Shown here: piece after piece, positions 52,118-64,000 of the stretch
Position numbering within the stretch: the first letter of the stretch is position 1
Layout: each line of letters starts with the position of its first letter
The notes under the pieces: model-generated
Told to the model about the DNA's origin: nothing
Databases searched by the model: none
Seen by the model: only the letters and a program-made list of their open reading frames with translations
Made by a program: the position numbers and the translations under genes
Source: Carposina sasakii
Taxonomy: Eukaryota > Arthropoda > Insecta > Lepidoptera > Carposinidae
DNA: 64,000 nt
Direction: 5' to 3'
NCBI GenBank assembly: GCA_014607495.2
Contig: CP053149.1
Span: 680,728-744,727, forward strand

Positions 52118-55100
52118 TCCGTAGCAGACCTGCAACCTGAAACTAAACTCAAGTCCAGAACTCACGTAAAAAATCCAGCAGCTCATACCGGAATGTAGAA
52201 AATACACAAAGTATATAAAAACACTTTCAATCGTTCAAAAAAAAATCTCAAAACTTCTCAACAGCCAGAACTCTTTTGTTTTACATAGACCTGGAGTAGA
52301 CCTGCAACCTGATACTAAAATCAAGCCCAGAACTCACGTAAAAGTTCCAGCAGCTCACACCTGAATGTAGAAAATACACAAAGAATACAAAAACAATTTC
52401 AATCGTTCAAAAAAAAATCTCAAAGCATCTAAACAGCCAGAACTCTTTTGTTTTACATAGACCTGGAGTAGACCTGCAACCTGATACTAAAATCAAGCCC
52501 AGAACTCACGTAAAAATTCCAGCAGCTCACACCTGAATGTAGAAAATACACAAAGAATACAAAACACATTCAATCGTTCAAAAAAAAATCTCAAAGCATC
52601 TCAACAGCCAGAACTCTTTTGTTTTACATAGACCTGGAGTAGACCTGCAACCTGATACTAAAATCAAGCCCAGAACTCACGTAAAAGTTCCAGCAGCTCA
52701 CACCTGAATGTAGAAAATACACAAAGAATACAAAAACACTTTCAATCGTTCAAAAAAAATCTCAAAGCATCTCAAAAGCCAGAACTCTTTTGTTTTCCAT
52801 AATTCTGGAGTAGACCTGCAACCTGATACTAAAATCAAGCCCAGAACTCACGTAAAAGTTCCAGCAGCTCACACCTGAATGTAGAAAATACAAAAAGCAT
52901 GCACAAACTTTTCAATCGTTCAAAAAAAAAATCTCAAAGCTTGTCAACAGCCAGAACTCTTTTGTTTTCCATAGACCTGGAGTAGACCTGCAACCTGATA
53001 CTAAAATCAAGCCCAGAACTCACGTAAAACTTCCAGCAGCTCACACCTGAATGTAAAAAATACACAAAAAATATAAAAACACTTTCAATCGTTCAAAACA
53101 AAATCTCAAAGCATCTCAACAGCCAGAACTCTTTTGTTTTACATAGACCTGGAGTAGACCTGCAACCTGATACTAAAATCAAGCCCAGAACTCACGTAAA
53201 AGTTCCAGCAGCTCACACCTGAATGTAGAAAATACAAAAAGTATGCACAAACTTTTCAATCGTTCAAAAAAAAAATCTCAAAGCTTGTCAACAGCCAGAA
53301 CTCTTTTGTTTTCCATAGACCTGGAGTAGACCTGCAACCTGATACTAAAATCAAGCCCAGAACTCACGTAAAACTTCCAGCAGCTCACACCTGAATGTAA
53401 AAAATACACAAAAAAAATAAAAACACTTTCAATCGTTCAAAACAAAATCTCAAAGCATCTCAACAGCCAGAACTCTTTTGTTTTACATAGACCTGGAGTA
53501 GACCTGCAACCTGATACTAAAATCAAGCCCAGAACTCACGTAAAACTTCCAGCAGCTCACACCTGAATGTAGAAAATACAAAAAGTATGCACAAACTATT
53601 CAATCGTTCAAAAAAAAAATCTCAAAGCTTCTCAACAGCCAGAACTCTTTTGTTTTCCATAGACCTGGAGTAGACCTGCAACCTGATACTAAAATCAAGC
53701 CCAGAACTCACGTAAAAGTTCCAGCAGCTCACACCTGAATGTAGAAAATACAAAAAGTATGCACAAACTTTTCAATCGTTCAAAAAAAAATCTCAAAGCT
53801 TGTCAACAGCCAGAACTCTTTTGTTTTCCATAGACCTGGAGTAGACCTGCAACCTGATACTAAAATCAAGCCCAGAACTCACGTAAAACTTCCAGCAGCT
53901 CACACCTGAATGTAAAAAATACACAAAAAATATAAAAACACTTTCAATCGTTCAAAACAAAATCTCAAAGCATCTCAACAGCCAGAACTCTTTTGTTTTA
54001 CATAGACCTGGAGTAGACCTGCAACCTGATACTAAAATCAAGCCCAGAACTCACGTAAAAGTTCCAGCAGCTCACACCTGAATGTAGAAAATACAAAAAG
54101 TATGCACAAACTTTTCAATCGTTCAAAAAAAAAAATCTCAAAGCTTGTCAACAGCCAGAACTCTTTTGTTTTCCATAGACCTGGAGTAGACCTGCAACCT
54201 GATACTAAAATCAAGCCCAGAACTCACGTAAAACTTCCAGCAGCTCACACCTGAATGTAAAAAATACACAAAAAATATAAAAACACTTTCAATCGTTCAA
54301 AACAAAATCTCAAAGCATCTCAACAGCCAGAACTCTTTTGTTTTACATAGACCTGGAGTAGACCTGCAACCTGATACTAAAATCAAGCCCAGAACTCACG
54401 TAAAACTTCCAGCAGCTCACACCTGAATGTGAAAAATACACAAAAATATAAAAAAACACTTTCAATCGTTCAAAACAAAATCTCAAAGCATCTCAACAGC
54501 CAGAACTCTTTTGTTTTACATAGACCTGGAGTAGACCTGCAACCTGATACTAAAATTAAGCCCAGAAGTCACGTAAAAGTTCCAGCAGCTCACACCTGAA
54601 TGTAGAAAATACAAAAAGTATGCACAGACTTTTCAATCGTTCAAAAAAAAAAACTCAAAGCTTCTCAAAAGCCAGAACTCTTTTGTTTTCCATAGACCTG
54701 GAGTAGACCTGCAACCTGATACTAAAATCAAGCCCAGAACTCACGTAAAAGTTCCAGCAGCTCACACCTAAATGTAGAAAATACACAAAAAATATAAAAA
54801 CACTTTCAATCGTACAAAAAAAATCTCAAAGCTTCTCAACAGCCAGAACTCTTTTGTTTTCCATAGACCTGGAGTAGACCTGCAACCTGATACTAAAATC
54901 AAGCCCAGAACTCACGTAAAAGTTCCAGCAGCTCACACCTGAATGTAGAAAATACAAAAAGTATGCACAAACTTTTCAATCGTTCAAAAAAAAATCTCAA
55001 AGCTTCTCAACAGCCAGAACTCTTTTGTTTTCCATAGACCTGGAGTAGACCTGCAACCTGATACTAAAATCAAGCCCAGAACTCACGTAAAAGTTCCAGC

Positions 55101-55300
55101 AGCTCACACCTGAATGTAGAAAATACAAAAAGTATGCACAAACTTTTCAATCGTTCAAAAAAAAATCTCAAAGCTTCTCAACAGCCAGAACTTTTTTTTT
55201 TCCATAGACCTGGAGTAGACCTGCAACCTGATACTAAAATCAAGCCCAGAACTCACGTAAAAGTTCCAGCAGCTCACACCTGAATGTAGAAAATACAAAG
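52118..55300 (-). repeat. ~171-bp satellite, left block (about 19 monomers)
   Basis: Monomers repeat every 170-175 bases with core words AGACCTGCAACCTGATACT, CCAGCAGCTCACACCTGAAT and GCCAGAACTCTTTTGTTTT. Two variants, one with GTATGCACAAACTTTTC and one with CACAAAAAATATAAAAACAC, alternate over much of 52.88-54.35 kb, a dimeric ~343-bp higher-order repeat. The first monomers are the most diverged. No gene; open frames here are chance. Orientation is opposite to the block after 55392. Confidence 0.93.
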
Positions 55301-55391
55301 CTTGTTGAGTGCTGGCGGTTAACTTCCAAACCATTCTGATCCTCTTCAACCTTGGTAAGAGACGTCGAGACGAGAGAGTAAGCTTGTAAGG
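55301..55391. other. Unique spacer at the centre of the satellite palindrome
   Basis: About 91 bases (TTGTTGAGTGCTGGCGGTTA to GAGAGTAAGCTTGTAAG) that are not part of the monomer, between the two opposed satellite blocks. Contains GAGACGTCGAGACGAGAGAG. No recognised element. Confidence 0.8.
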
Positions 55392-58300
55392 AGCTTTTTT
55401 TTTGAACGATTGAAAGTGTTTTTATATTCTTTGTGTATTTTCTACATTCAGGTGTGAGCTGCTGGAACTTTTACGTGAGTTCTGGGCTTAATTTTAGTAT
55501 CAGGTTGCAGTTCTACTCCAGGTCTATGGAAAACAAAAGAGTTCTGGCTGTTGAGAAGCTTTGAGATTTTTTGATCGATTGAAAGTTTTTTTATATACTT
55601 TTTGTATTTTCTACATTCAGGTGTGAGCTGCTGGAACTTTTACGTGAGTTCTGGGCATGATTTTAGTATCAGGTTGCAGGTCTACTCCAGTTCTATTGTA
55701 AACAAGAGAGTTGTGGCTGTTGAGAAGCTTTGAGATATTTTTTTGATCGATTGAAAGTTTTTTAATATACTTTTTGTATTTTCTACATTCAGGTGTGAGC
55801 TGCTGGAACTTTTACGTGAGTTCTGGGCATGATTTTAGTATCAGGTTGCAGGTCTACTCTAGGTCTATGGAAAACAAAAGAGTTCTGGCTGTTGAGAAGC
55901 TTTGAGATTTTTTTTTGAACGATTGAAATGTTTGTGCATACTTTTTGTATTTTCTACATTCAGGTGTGAGCTGCTGGAACTTTTACGTGAGTTCTGGGCT
56001 TGATTTTAGTATCATGTTGTAGGTCTACTCCAGGTCTATGGAAAACAAAAGAGTTCTGGCTGTTGAGAAGCTTTGAGATTTTTTTTTTGAACGATTGAAA
56101 AGTCTGTGCATACTTTTTGTATTTTCTACATTCAGGTGTGAGCTGCTGGAACTTTTACGTGAGTTCTGGGCTTGATTTTAGTATCAGGTTGCAGGTCTAC
56201 TCCAGGTCTATGGAAAACAACAGAGTTCTGGCTGTTGAGAAGCTTTGAGATTTTTTTTTGAACGATTGAAAAGTTTGTGCATACTTTTGTATTTTCTACA
56301 TTCAGGTGTGAGCTGCTGGAACTTTTACGTGAGTTCTGGGCTTAATTTTAGTATCAGGTTGCAGGTCTACTCCAAGTCTTTGGAAAACAAAAGAGTTCTG
56401 GCTGTTGAGAAGCTTTGAGATATTTTTTTTGAACGATTGAATGTTTTTTTATATACTTTTTGTATTTTCTACATTCAGGTGTGAGCTGCTGGAACTTTTA
56501 CGTGAGTTCTGGGCTTGATTTTAGTATCAGGTTGCAGGTCTACTCCAGTTCTATTGTAAACAAGAGAGTTCTGGCTGTTGAGAAGCTTTGAGATATTTTT
56601 TTTGATCGATTGAAAGTTTTTTTATATACTTTTTGTATTTTCTACATTCAGGTGTGAGCTGCTGGAACTTTTACGTGAGTTCTGGGCATGATTTTAGTAT
56701 CAGGTTGCAGGTCTACTCTAGGTCTATGGAAAACAAAAGAGTTCTGGCTGTTGAGAAGCTTTGAGATTTTTTTTGACCGATTGAATGTGTTTTTATATAC
56801 TTTTTGTATTTTCTACATTCAGGTGTGAGCTGCTGGAAGTTTTACGTGAGTTCTGGGCTTGATTTTAGTATCAGGTTGCAGGTCTACTCTAGGTCTATGG
56901 AAAACAAAAGAGTTCTGGCTGTTGAGAAGCTTTGAGATTTTTTTTTTGAACGATTGAAAAGTCTGTGCATACTTTTTGTATTTTCTACATTCAGGTGTGA
57001 GCTGCTGGAACTTTTACGTGAGTTCTGTGCTTGATTTTAGTATCAGGTTGTAGGTCTACTCCAGGTCTATGGAAAACAAAAGAGTTCTGGCTGTTAAGAA
57101 GCTTTGAAATTTTTTTTGTACGATCGAAAGTGTTTTTATATTTTTTGTGTATTTTTTACATTTAGGTGTGAGCTGCTGGAACTTTTACGTGAGTTCTGGG
57201 CTTGATTTTAGTATCAGGTTGCAGGTCTACTCCAGGTCTATAGAAAACAAAAGAGTTCTGGCTGTTGAGAAGCTTTGAGATTTTTTTTTGAACGATTGAA
57301 AAGTTTGTGCATACTTTTTGTATTTTCTACATTCAGGTGTGAGCTGCTGGAACTTTTACGTGAGTTCTGGGCTTGAGTTTAGTATCAGGTTGTAGGTCTA
57401 CTCCAGGTCTATGGAAAACAAAAGAGTTCTGGCTGTTGAGAAGCTTTGAGATATTTTTTTTGATCGATTGAAAGTTTTTTATATACTTTTTGTATTTTCT
57501 ACATTCAGGTGTGAGCTGCTGGAACTTTTACGTGAGGTCTGGGCTTGATTTTAGTATCAGGTTGCAGGTCTACTCCAGGTCTATGGAAAACAAAAGAGTT
57601 CTGGCTGTTGAGAAGCTTTGAGATATTTTTTTTGATCGATTGAAAGTTTTTTTATATACTTTTTGTATTTTCTACATTCAGGTGTGAGCTGCTGGAACTT
57701 TTACGTGAGTTCTGGGCATGATTTTAGTATCAGGTTGCAGGTCTACTCCAGTTCTATTGTAAACAAGAGAGTTCTGGCTGTTGAGAAGCTTTGAGATTTT
57801 TTTTTTGATCGATTGAAAGTTTATTTATATACTTTTTGTATTTTCTACATTCAGGTGTGAGCTGCTGGAACTTTTACGTGAGTTCTGGGCATGATTTTAG
57901 TATCAGGTTGCAGGTCTACTCTAGGTCTATGGAAAACAAAAGAGTTCTGGCTGTTGAGAAGCTTTGAGATTTTTTTTGAACGATTGAAAAGTTTGTGCAT
58001 ACTTTTTGTATTTTCTACATTCAGGTGTGAGCTGCTGGAACTTTACGTGAGTTCTGGGCATGATTTTAGTATCAGGTTGCAGGTCTACTCCAGTTCTATT
58101 GTAAACAAGAGAGTTCTGGCTGTTGAGAAGCTTTGAGATATTTTTTTTGATCGATTGAAAGTTTATTTATATACTTTTTGTATTTTCTACATTCAGGTGT
58201 GAGCTGCTGGAAGTTTTACGTGAGTTCTGGGCTTGATTTTAGTATCAGGTTGCAGGTCTACTCCAGGTCTATGGAAAACAAAAGAGTTCTGGCTGTTGAG

Positions 58301-61300
58301 AAGCTTTGAGATTTTTTTTGACCGATTGAATGTGTTTTTATATACTTTTTGTATTTTCTACATTCAGGTGTGAGCTGCTGGAAGTTTTACGTGAGTTCTG
58401 GGCTTGATTTTAGTATCAGGTTGCAGGTCTACTCCAGGTCTATGGAAAACAAAAGAGTTCTAGCTGTTGAGAAGCTTTGAGATTTTTTTTGAACGATTGA
58501 AAAGTTTGTGCATACTTTTGTATTTTCTACATTCAGGTGTGAGCTGCTGGAACTTTTACGTTAGTTCTGGGCTTGATTTTAGTATCAGGTTGCAGGTCTA
58601 CTCCAGGTCTATGGAAAACAAAAGAGTTCTGGCTGTTGAGAAGCTTTGAATTTTTTTTTGTACGATTGAAATGTTTTTATATTTTGTGTATTTTTTACAT
58701 TTAGGTGTGAGCTGCTGGAACTTTTACGTGAGTTCTGGGCTTGATTTTGGTATCAGGTTGCAGGTCTACTCCAGGTTTATAGAAAACAAAAGAGTTCTGG
58801 CTGTTGAGAAGCTTTGATATTTTTTTTTTGAATGATTGAAAAGTTTGTGCATACTTTTTGTATTTTCTACATTCAGGTGTGAGCTGCTGGAACTTTTACG
58901 TGAGTTCTGGGCTTGATTTTAGTATCGGGTTGTAGGTCTACTCCAGGTCTATGGAAAACAAAAGAGTTCTGGCTGTTGAGAAGCTTTGAGATATTTTTTT
59001 TGATCGATTGAAAGTTTTTTTATATACTTTTTGTATTTTCTACATTCAGGTGTGAGCTGCTGGAACTTTTACGTGAGTTCTGGGCTTGATTTTAGTATCA
59101 GGTTGCAGGTCTACTCCAGGTCTATGGAAAACAAAAGAGTTCTGGCTGTTGAAAAGCTTTGAGATATTTTTTTTGATCGATTGAAAGTTTTTTTATATAC
59201 TTTTTGTATTTTCTACATTCAGGTGTGAGCTGCTGGAACTTTTACGTGAGTTCTGGGCATGATTTTAGAATCAGGTTGCAGGTCTACTCCAGTTCTATTG
59301 TAAACAAAAGAGTTCTGGCTGTTGAATGGTTTGAGATATTTTTTTTTGATCGATTGAATGTTTTTTTTATATACTTTTTGTATTTTCTACATTCAGGTGT
59401 GAGCTGCTGGAACTTTTACGTGAGTTCTGGGCATGATTTTAGTATCAGGTTGCAGGTCTACTCCAGGTCTATGGAAAACAAAAGAGTTCTGGCTGTTGAA
59501 AAGCTTTGAGATATTTTTTTTGATCGATTGAAAGTTTTTTTATATACTTTTTGTATTTTCTACATTCAGGTGTGAGCTGCTGGAACTTTTACGTGAGTTC
59601 TGGGCTTGATTTTAGTATCAGGTTGCAGGTCTACTCCAGGTCTATGGAAAACAAAAGAGTTCTGGCTGTTGAGAAGCTTTGAGATTTTTTTTGAATGATT
59701 GAAAAGTTTGTGCATACTTTTTGTATTTTCTACATTCAGGTGTGAGCTGCTGGAACTTTTACGTGAGTTCTGGGCTTGATTTTAGTATAGGGTTGTAGGT
59801 CTACTCCAGGTCTATGGAAAACAAAAGAGTTCTGGCTGTTGAGAAGCTTTGAGATATTTTTTTTGATCGATTGAAAGTTTTTTTATATACTTTTTGTATT
59901 TTCTACATTCAGGTGTGAGCTGCTAGAACTTTTACGTGAGTTCTGGACATGATTTTAGTATCAGGTTGCAGGTCTACTCCAGTTCTATTGTAAACAAGAG
60001 AGTTCTGGCTGTTGAGAAGCTTTGAGATATTTTTTTTGATCGATTGAAAGTTTTTTTTATATACTTTTTGTATTTTCTACATTCAGGTGTGAGCTGCTGG
60101 AACTTTTACGTGAGTTCTGGGCTTGATTTTAGTATCAGGTTGCAGGTCTACTCCAGGTCTATGGAAAACAAAAGAGTTCTGGCTGTTGAGAAGCTTTGAG
60201 ATATTTTTTTTGATCGATTGAAGTTTTTTTATATACTTTTTGTATTTTCTACATTCAGGTGTGAGCTGCTGGAACTTTTACGTGAGTTCTGGGCATGATT
60301 TTAGTATCAGGTTGCAGGTCTACTCCAGTTCTATTGTAAACAAGAGAGTTTCTGGCTGTTGAGAAGCTTTGAGATATTTTTTTTGATCGATTGAAAGTTT
60401 TTTATATACTTTTTGTATTTTTTCTACATTCAGGTGTGAGCTGCTGGAACTTTTACGTGAGTTCTGGGCTTGATTTTAGTATCAGGTTGCAGGTCTACTC
60501 CAGGTCTATGGAAAACAAAAGAGTTCTGGCTGTTGAAGCTTTGAGATATTTTTTTGATCGATTGAAAGTTTTTTTTATATACTTTTTGTATTTTCTACAT
60601 TCAGGTGTGAGCTGCTGGAACTTTTACGTGAGTTCTGGGATGATTTTAGTATCAGGTTGCAGGTCTACTCCAGTTCTATTGTAAACAAAAGAGTTCTGGC
60701 TGTTGAGAAGCTTTGAGATATTTTTTTGATCGATTGAATGTTTTTTTATATACTTTTTGTATTTTTCTACATTCAGGTGTGAGCTGCTGGAACTTTTACG
60801 TGAGTTCTGGGCATGATTTTAGTATCAGGTTGCAGGTCTACTCCAGGTCTATGGAAAACAAAAGAGTTCTGGCTGTTGAAAAGCTTTGAGATATTTTTTT
60901 GATCGATTGAAAGTTTTTTTATATACTTTTGTTTTCTACATTCAGGTGTGAGCTGCTGGAACTTTTACGTGAGTTCTGGGCATGATTTTAGTATCAGGTT
61001 GCAGGTCTACTCCAGTTCTATTGTAAACAAGAGAGTTCTGGCTGTTGAGAAGCTTTGAGATATTTTTTTGATCGATTGAAAGTTTTTTATATACTTTTTG
61101 TATTTTCTACATTCAGGTGTGAGCTGCTGGAACTTTTACGTGAGTTTTGGGCATGATTTTAGTATCAGGTGCAGAGGTCTACTCTAGGTCTATGGAAACA
61201 AAAGAGTTCTGGCTGTTGAGAAGCTTTGAGATTTTTTTTTGACCGATTGAATGTGTTTTATATACTTTTTGTATTTTCTACATTCAGGTGTGAGCTGCTG

Positions 61301-64000
61301 GAAGTTTTACGTGAGTTCTGGGCTTGATTTTAGTATCAGGTTGCAGGTCTACTCCAGGTCTATGGAAAACAAAAGAGTTCTGGCTGTTGAGAAGCTTTGA
61401 GATTTTTTTTGAACGATTGAAAAGTTTGTGCATACTTGTTTGTATTTTCTACATTCAGGTGTGAGCTGCTGGAACTTTTACGTGAGTTCTGGGCTTGATT
61501 TTAGTATCATGTTGTAGGTCTACTCTAGGTCTATGGAAAACAAAAGAGTTCTGGCTGTTGAGAAGCTTTGAGATTTTTTTTTTGAACGATTGAATAGTCT
61601 GTGCATACTTTTTGTATTTTCTACATTCAGGTGTGAGCTGCTGGAACTTTTACGTGAGTTCTGGGCTTGATTTTAGTATCAGGTTGCAGGTCTACTCCAG
61701 GTCTATGGAAAACAAAAGAGTTCTGGCTGTTGAGAAGCTTTGAAATTTTTTTTGTACGATTGAAATTGTTTTTATATTTTTTGTGTATTTTTTACATTTA
61801 GGTGTGAGCTGCTGGAACTTTTACGTGAGTTCTGGGCTTGATTTTAGTATCAGGTTGCAGGTCTACTCCAGGTCTATGGAAAACAAAAGAGTTCTGGCTG
61901 TTGAGAAGCTTTGAGATTTTTTTTTTGAATGATTGAAAAGTTTGTGCATACTTTTTGTATTTTCTACATTCAGGTGTGAGCTGCTGGAACTTTTACGTGA
62001 GTTCTGGGCTTGATTTTAGTATCGGGTTGTAGGTCTACTCCAGGTCTATGGAAAACAAAAGATCTGGCTGTTGAGAAGCTTTGAGATATTTTTTTTGATC
62101 GATTGAAGTTTTTTTATATACTTTTTGTATTTTCTACATTCAGGTGTGAGCTGCTGGAACTTTTACGTGAGTTCTGGGCATGATTTTAGTATCAGGTTGC
62201 AGGTCTACTCCAGTTCTATTGTAAACAAGAGAGTTCTGGCTGTTGAGAAGCTTTGAGATATTTTTTTGATCGATTGAAAGTTTTTTTATATACTTTTTGT
62301 ATTTTCTACATTCAGGTGTGAGCTGCTGGAACTTTTACGTGAGTTCTGGGCAGGATTTTAGTATCAGGTTGCAGGTCTACTCTAGGTCTATGGAAAACAA
62401 AAGAGTTCTGGCTGTTGAGAAGCTTTGAGATTTTTTTTTGACCGATTGAATGTGTTTATATACTTTTTGTATTTTCTACATTCAGGTGTGAGCTGCTGGA
62501 AGTTTTACGTGAGTTCTGGGCTTGATTTAGTATCAGGTTGCAGGTCTACTCCAGGTCTATGGAAAACAAAAGAGTTCTGGCTGTTGAGAAGCTTTGAGAT
62601 TTTTTTTGAACGATTGAAAAGTTTGTGCATACTTTTTGTATTTTCTACATTCAGGTGTGAGCTGCTGGAACTTTTACGTGAGTTCTGGCTTGATTTTAGT
62701 ATCATGTTGTAGGTCTACTCGTAGGTCTATGGAAAACAAAAGAGTTCTGGCTGTTGAGAAGCTTTGAGATTTTTTTTTGAACGATTGAAAAGTTTGTGCA
62801 TACTTTTTGTATTTTCTACATTCAGGTGTGAGCTGCTGGAACTTTTACGTGAGTTCTGGGCTTGATTTTAGTATCAGGTTGCAGGTCTACTCCAGTTCTA
62901 TGGAAAACAAAAGAGTTCTGGCTGTTGAGAAGCTTTGAAGATTTTTTTTTGAACGATTAAAGTTTGTGCATACTTTTTGTATTTTTACATTCAGGTGTGA
63001 GCTGCTGGAACTTTTACGTGAGTTCTGGGCTTAATTTAGTATCAGGTTGCAGGTCTACTCCAGTCTATGGAAAAACAAAAGAGTTCTGGCTGTTGAGAAG
63101 CTTTGAGATATTTTTTTTGAACGATTGAATGTTTTTTATATACTTTTTGTATTTCTACATTCAGGTGTGAGCTGCTGGAACTTTTTACGTGAGTTCTGGG
63201 CTTGATTTTAGTATCAGGTTGCAGGTCTACTCCAGTTCTATTGTAAACAAGAGAGTTCTGGCTGTTGAGAAGCTTTGAGATATTTTTTTTGATCGATTGA
63301 AAGTTTTTTTATATACTTTTTGTATTTTCTACATTCAGGTGTGAGCTGCTGGAACTTTACGTGAGTTCTGGGCTTGATTTTAGTATCAGGTTGCAGGTCT
63401 ACTCCAGTTCTATGGAAAACAAGAGAGTTCTGGCTGTTGAGAAGCTTTGAGATATTTTTTTTTGATCGATTGAAAGTTTTTTCATTACTTTTTGTATTTT
63501 CTACATTCAGCTGCTATGTGAGCTGCTGGAACTTTTACGTGAGTCTGGGCAGACGTTAGTTTTTTTTTTTTTTTTTTCCCCAGGGGTTTTTGCAGGTCTA
63601 CTCCAGGTCTATGAAAACAAAAGAGTTCTGGCTGTGAGAAGCTTTGAGATTTTTTTTTGAACGATTGAATGTGTTTTAATACTTTTTGTATTTTCTACAT
63701 TCAGGTGTGAGCTGCTGGAAGTTTACGTGAGTTCTGGGCTTGATTTTAGTATCAGGTTGCAGGTCTACTCCAGGTCTATGGAAAACAAAAGAGTTCTGGC
63801 TGTTGAGAAGCTTTGAGATTTTTTTTTGAACGATTGAAAAGTTTGTGGACAATAATTTTTGTATTTTCTACATTCAGGTGTGAGCTGCTGGAACGTTTAC
63901 GTGAGTTCTGGGCTTGATTTTAGTATCAGGTTGCAGGTTAAAGTCTATGGAAAACAAAAGAGTTCTGGCTGTTGAGAAGCTTTGAGATTTTTTTTTGAAC
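55392..64000 (+). repeat. ~171-bp satellite, right block (about 50 monomers, runs off the window)
   Basis: Same monomer as the left block, inverted: TTCAGGTGTGAGCTGCTGG, TTTTACGTGAGTTCTGGGC, AGTATCAGGTTGCAGGTCTA and GAGTTCTGGCTGTTGAGAAG. At least three variants occur: a GTGCATAC linker; a GATCGATTGAAAG linker tied to CAGTTCTATTGTAAACAAG and GGGCATGATT; and a TGTACGATT linker with TTTTTTACATTTAGG. Single-base indels become frequent beyond about 60.3 kb, and a poly-T run with CCCCAGGGG interrupts a monomer near 63560. Confidence 0.93.

Noticed and set aside
57891..63559. ORFs of 60-101 codons with HSGVSCWNFYVSSG repeats
   Set aside because: Each is the satellite monomer read in one frame; monomers vary in length by indels, so no frame persists.
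52118..64000. Resemblance of ~171-bp period to primate alpha satellite
   Set aside because: Only the length is similar; no CENP-B-box-like or other alpha-satellite word was seen.

Overview
The window looks like lepidopteran (moth or butterfly) nuclear DNA: AT-rich, almost no host coding sequence, and packed with transposable elements. The signs are Helitrons whose 3' ends carry a GTCGCGGGC-type hairpin and CTAG, 3' tails of an RTE-like LINE ending in the codons for VQQWTAIG, and an insect errantivirus-type LTR element. Nothing prokaryotic was seen. All family names come from motifs read by eye; no database search was possible.

Layout. 1-1180: minus-strand 5' part of an internally deleted Ty3/Gypsy element. 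2253-9675: a near-complete autonomous Helitron whose Rep-helicase gene is split by a second, 802-bp Helitron (5191-5992). 9.7-40.8 kb: gene-poor DNA, probably intronic or intergenic, with short Helitrons, foldback retroposons with clear target-site duplications, MITEs (TA, TTAA and unassigned types), LINE tails and a minisatellite grown inside a MITE. The only host-gene evidence is a minus-strand exon at 20544-20704. It starts a protein with a signal peptide and has good splice sites, a possible 5' UTR exon at 21331-21765 and a TATA-like box. 40835-48296: a young endogenous errantivirus with gag, pol and env open, 261-bp LTRs differing at one base, and a 4-bp target duplication. 48.3-51.6 kb: SINE-like repeats, a tRNA-like sequence and three MITEs. 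51.6-64.0 kb: a small ~145-bp tandem repeat, then about 12 kb of ~171-bp satellite in two opposed blocks around a 91-bp unique spacer, a giant palindrome running off the window end.

How the parts relate. The autonomous Helitron encodes the replication initiator and helicase that could mobilise the short Helitrons, several of which share its 3' hairpin. Cutting the nested Helitron out at its A/T boundary brings the two halves of the Rep-helicase gene back into one frame. The errantivirus has every cis signal needed for its cycle (LTRs, primer-binding site, polypurine tract, candidate env splice sites). The foldback retroposons, long-hairpin MITEs and palindromic satellite would all give self-complementary RNA if transcribed, a recurring theme of this window.
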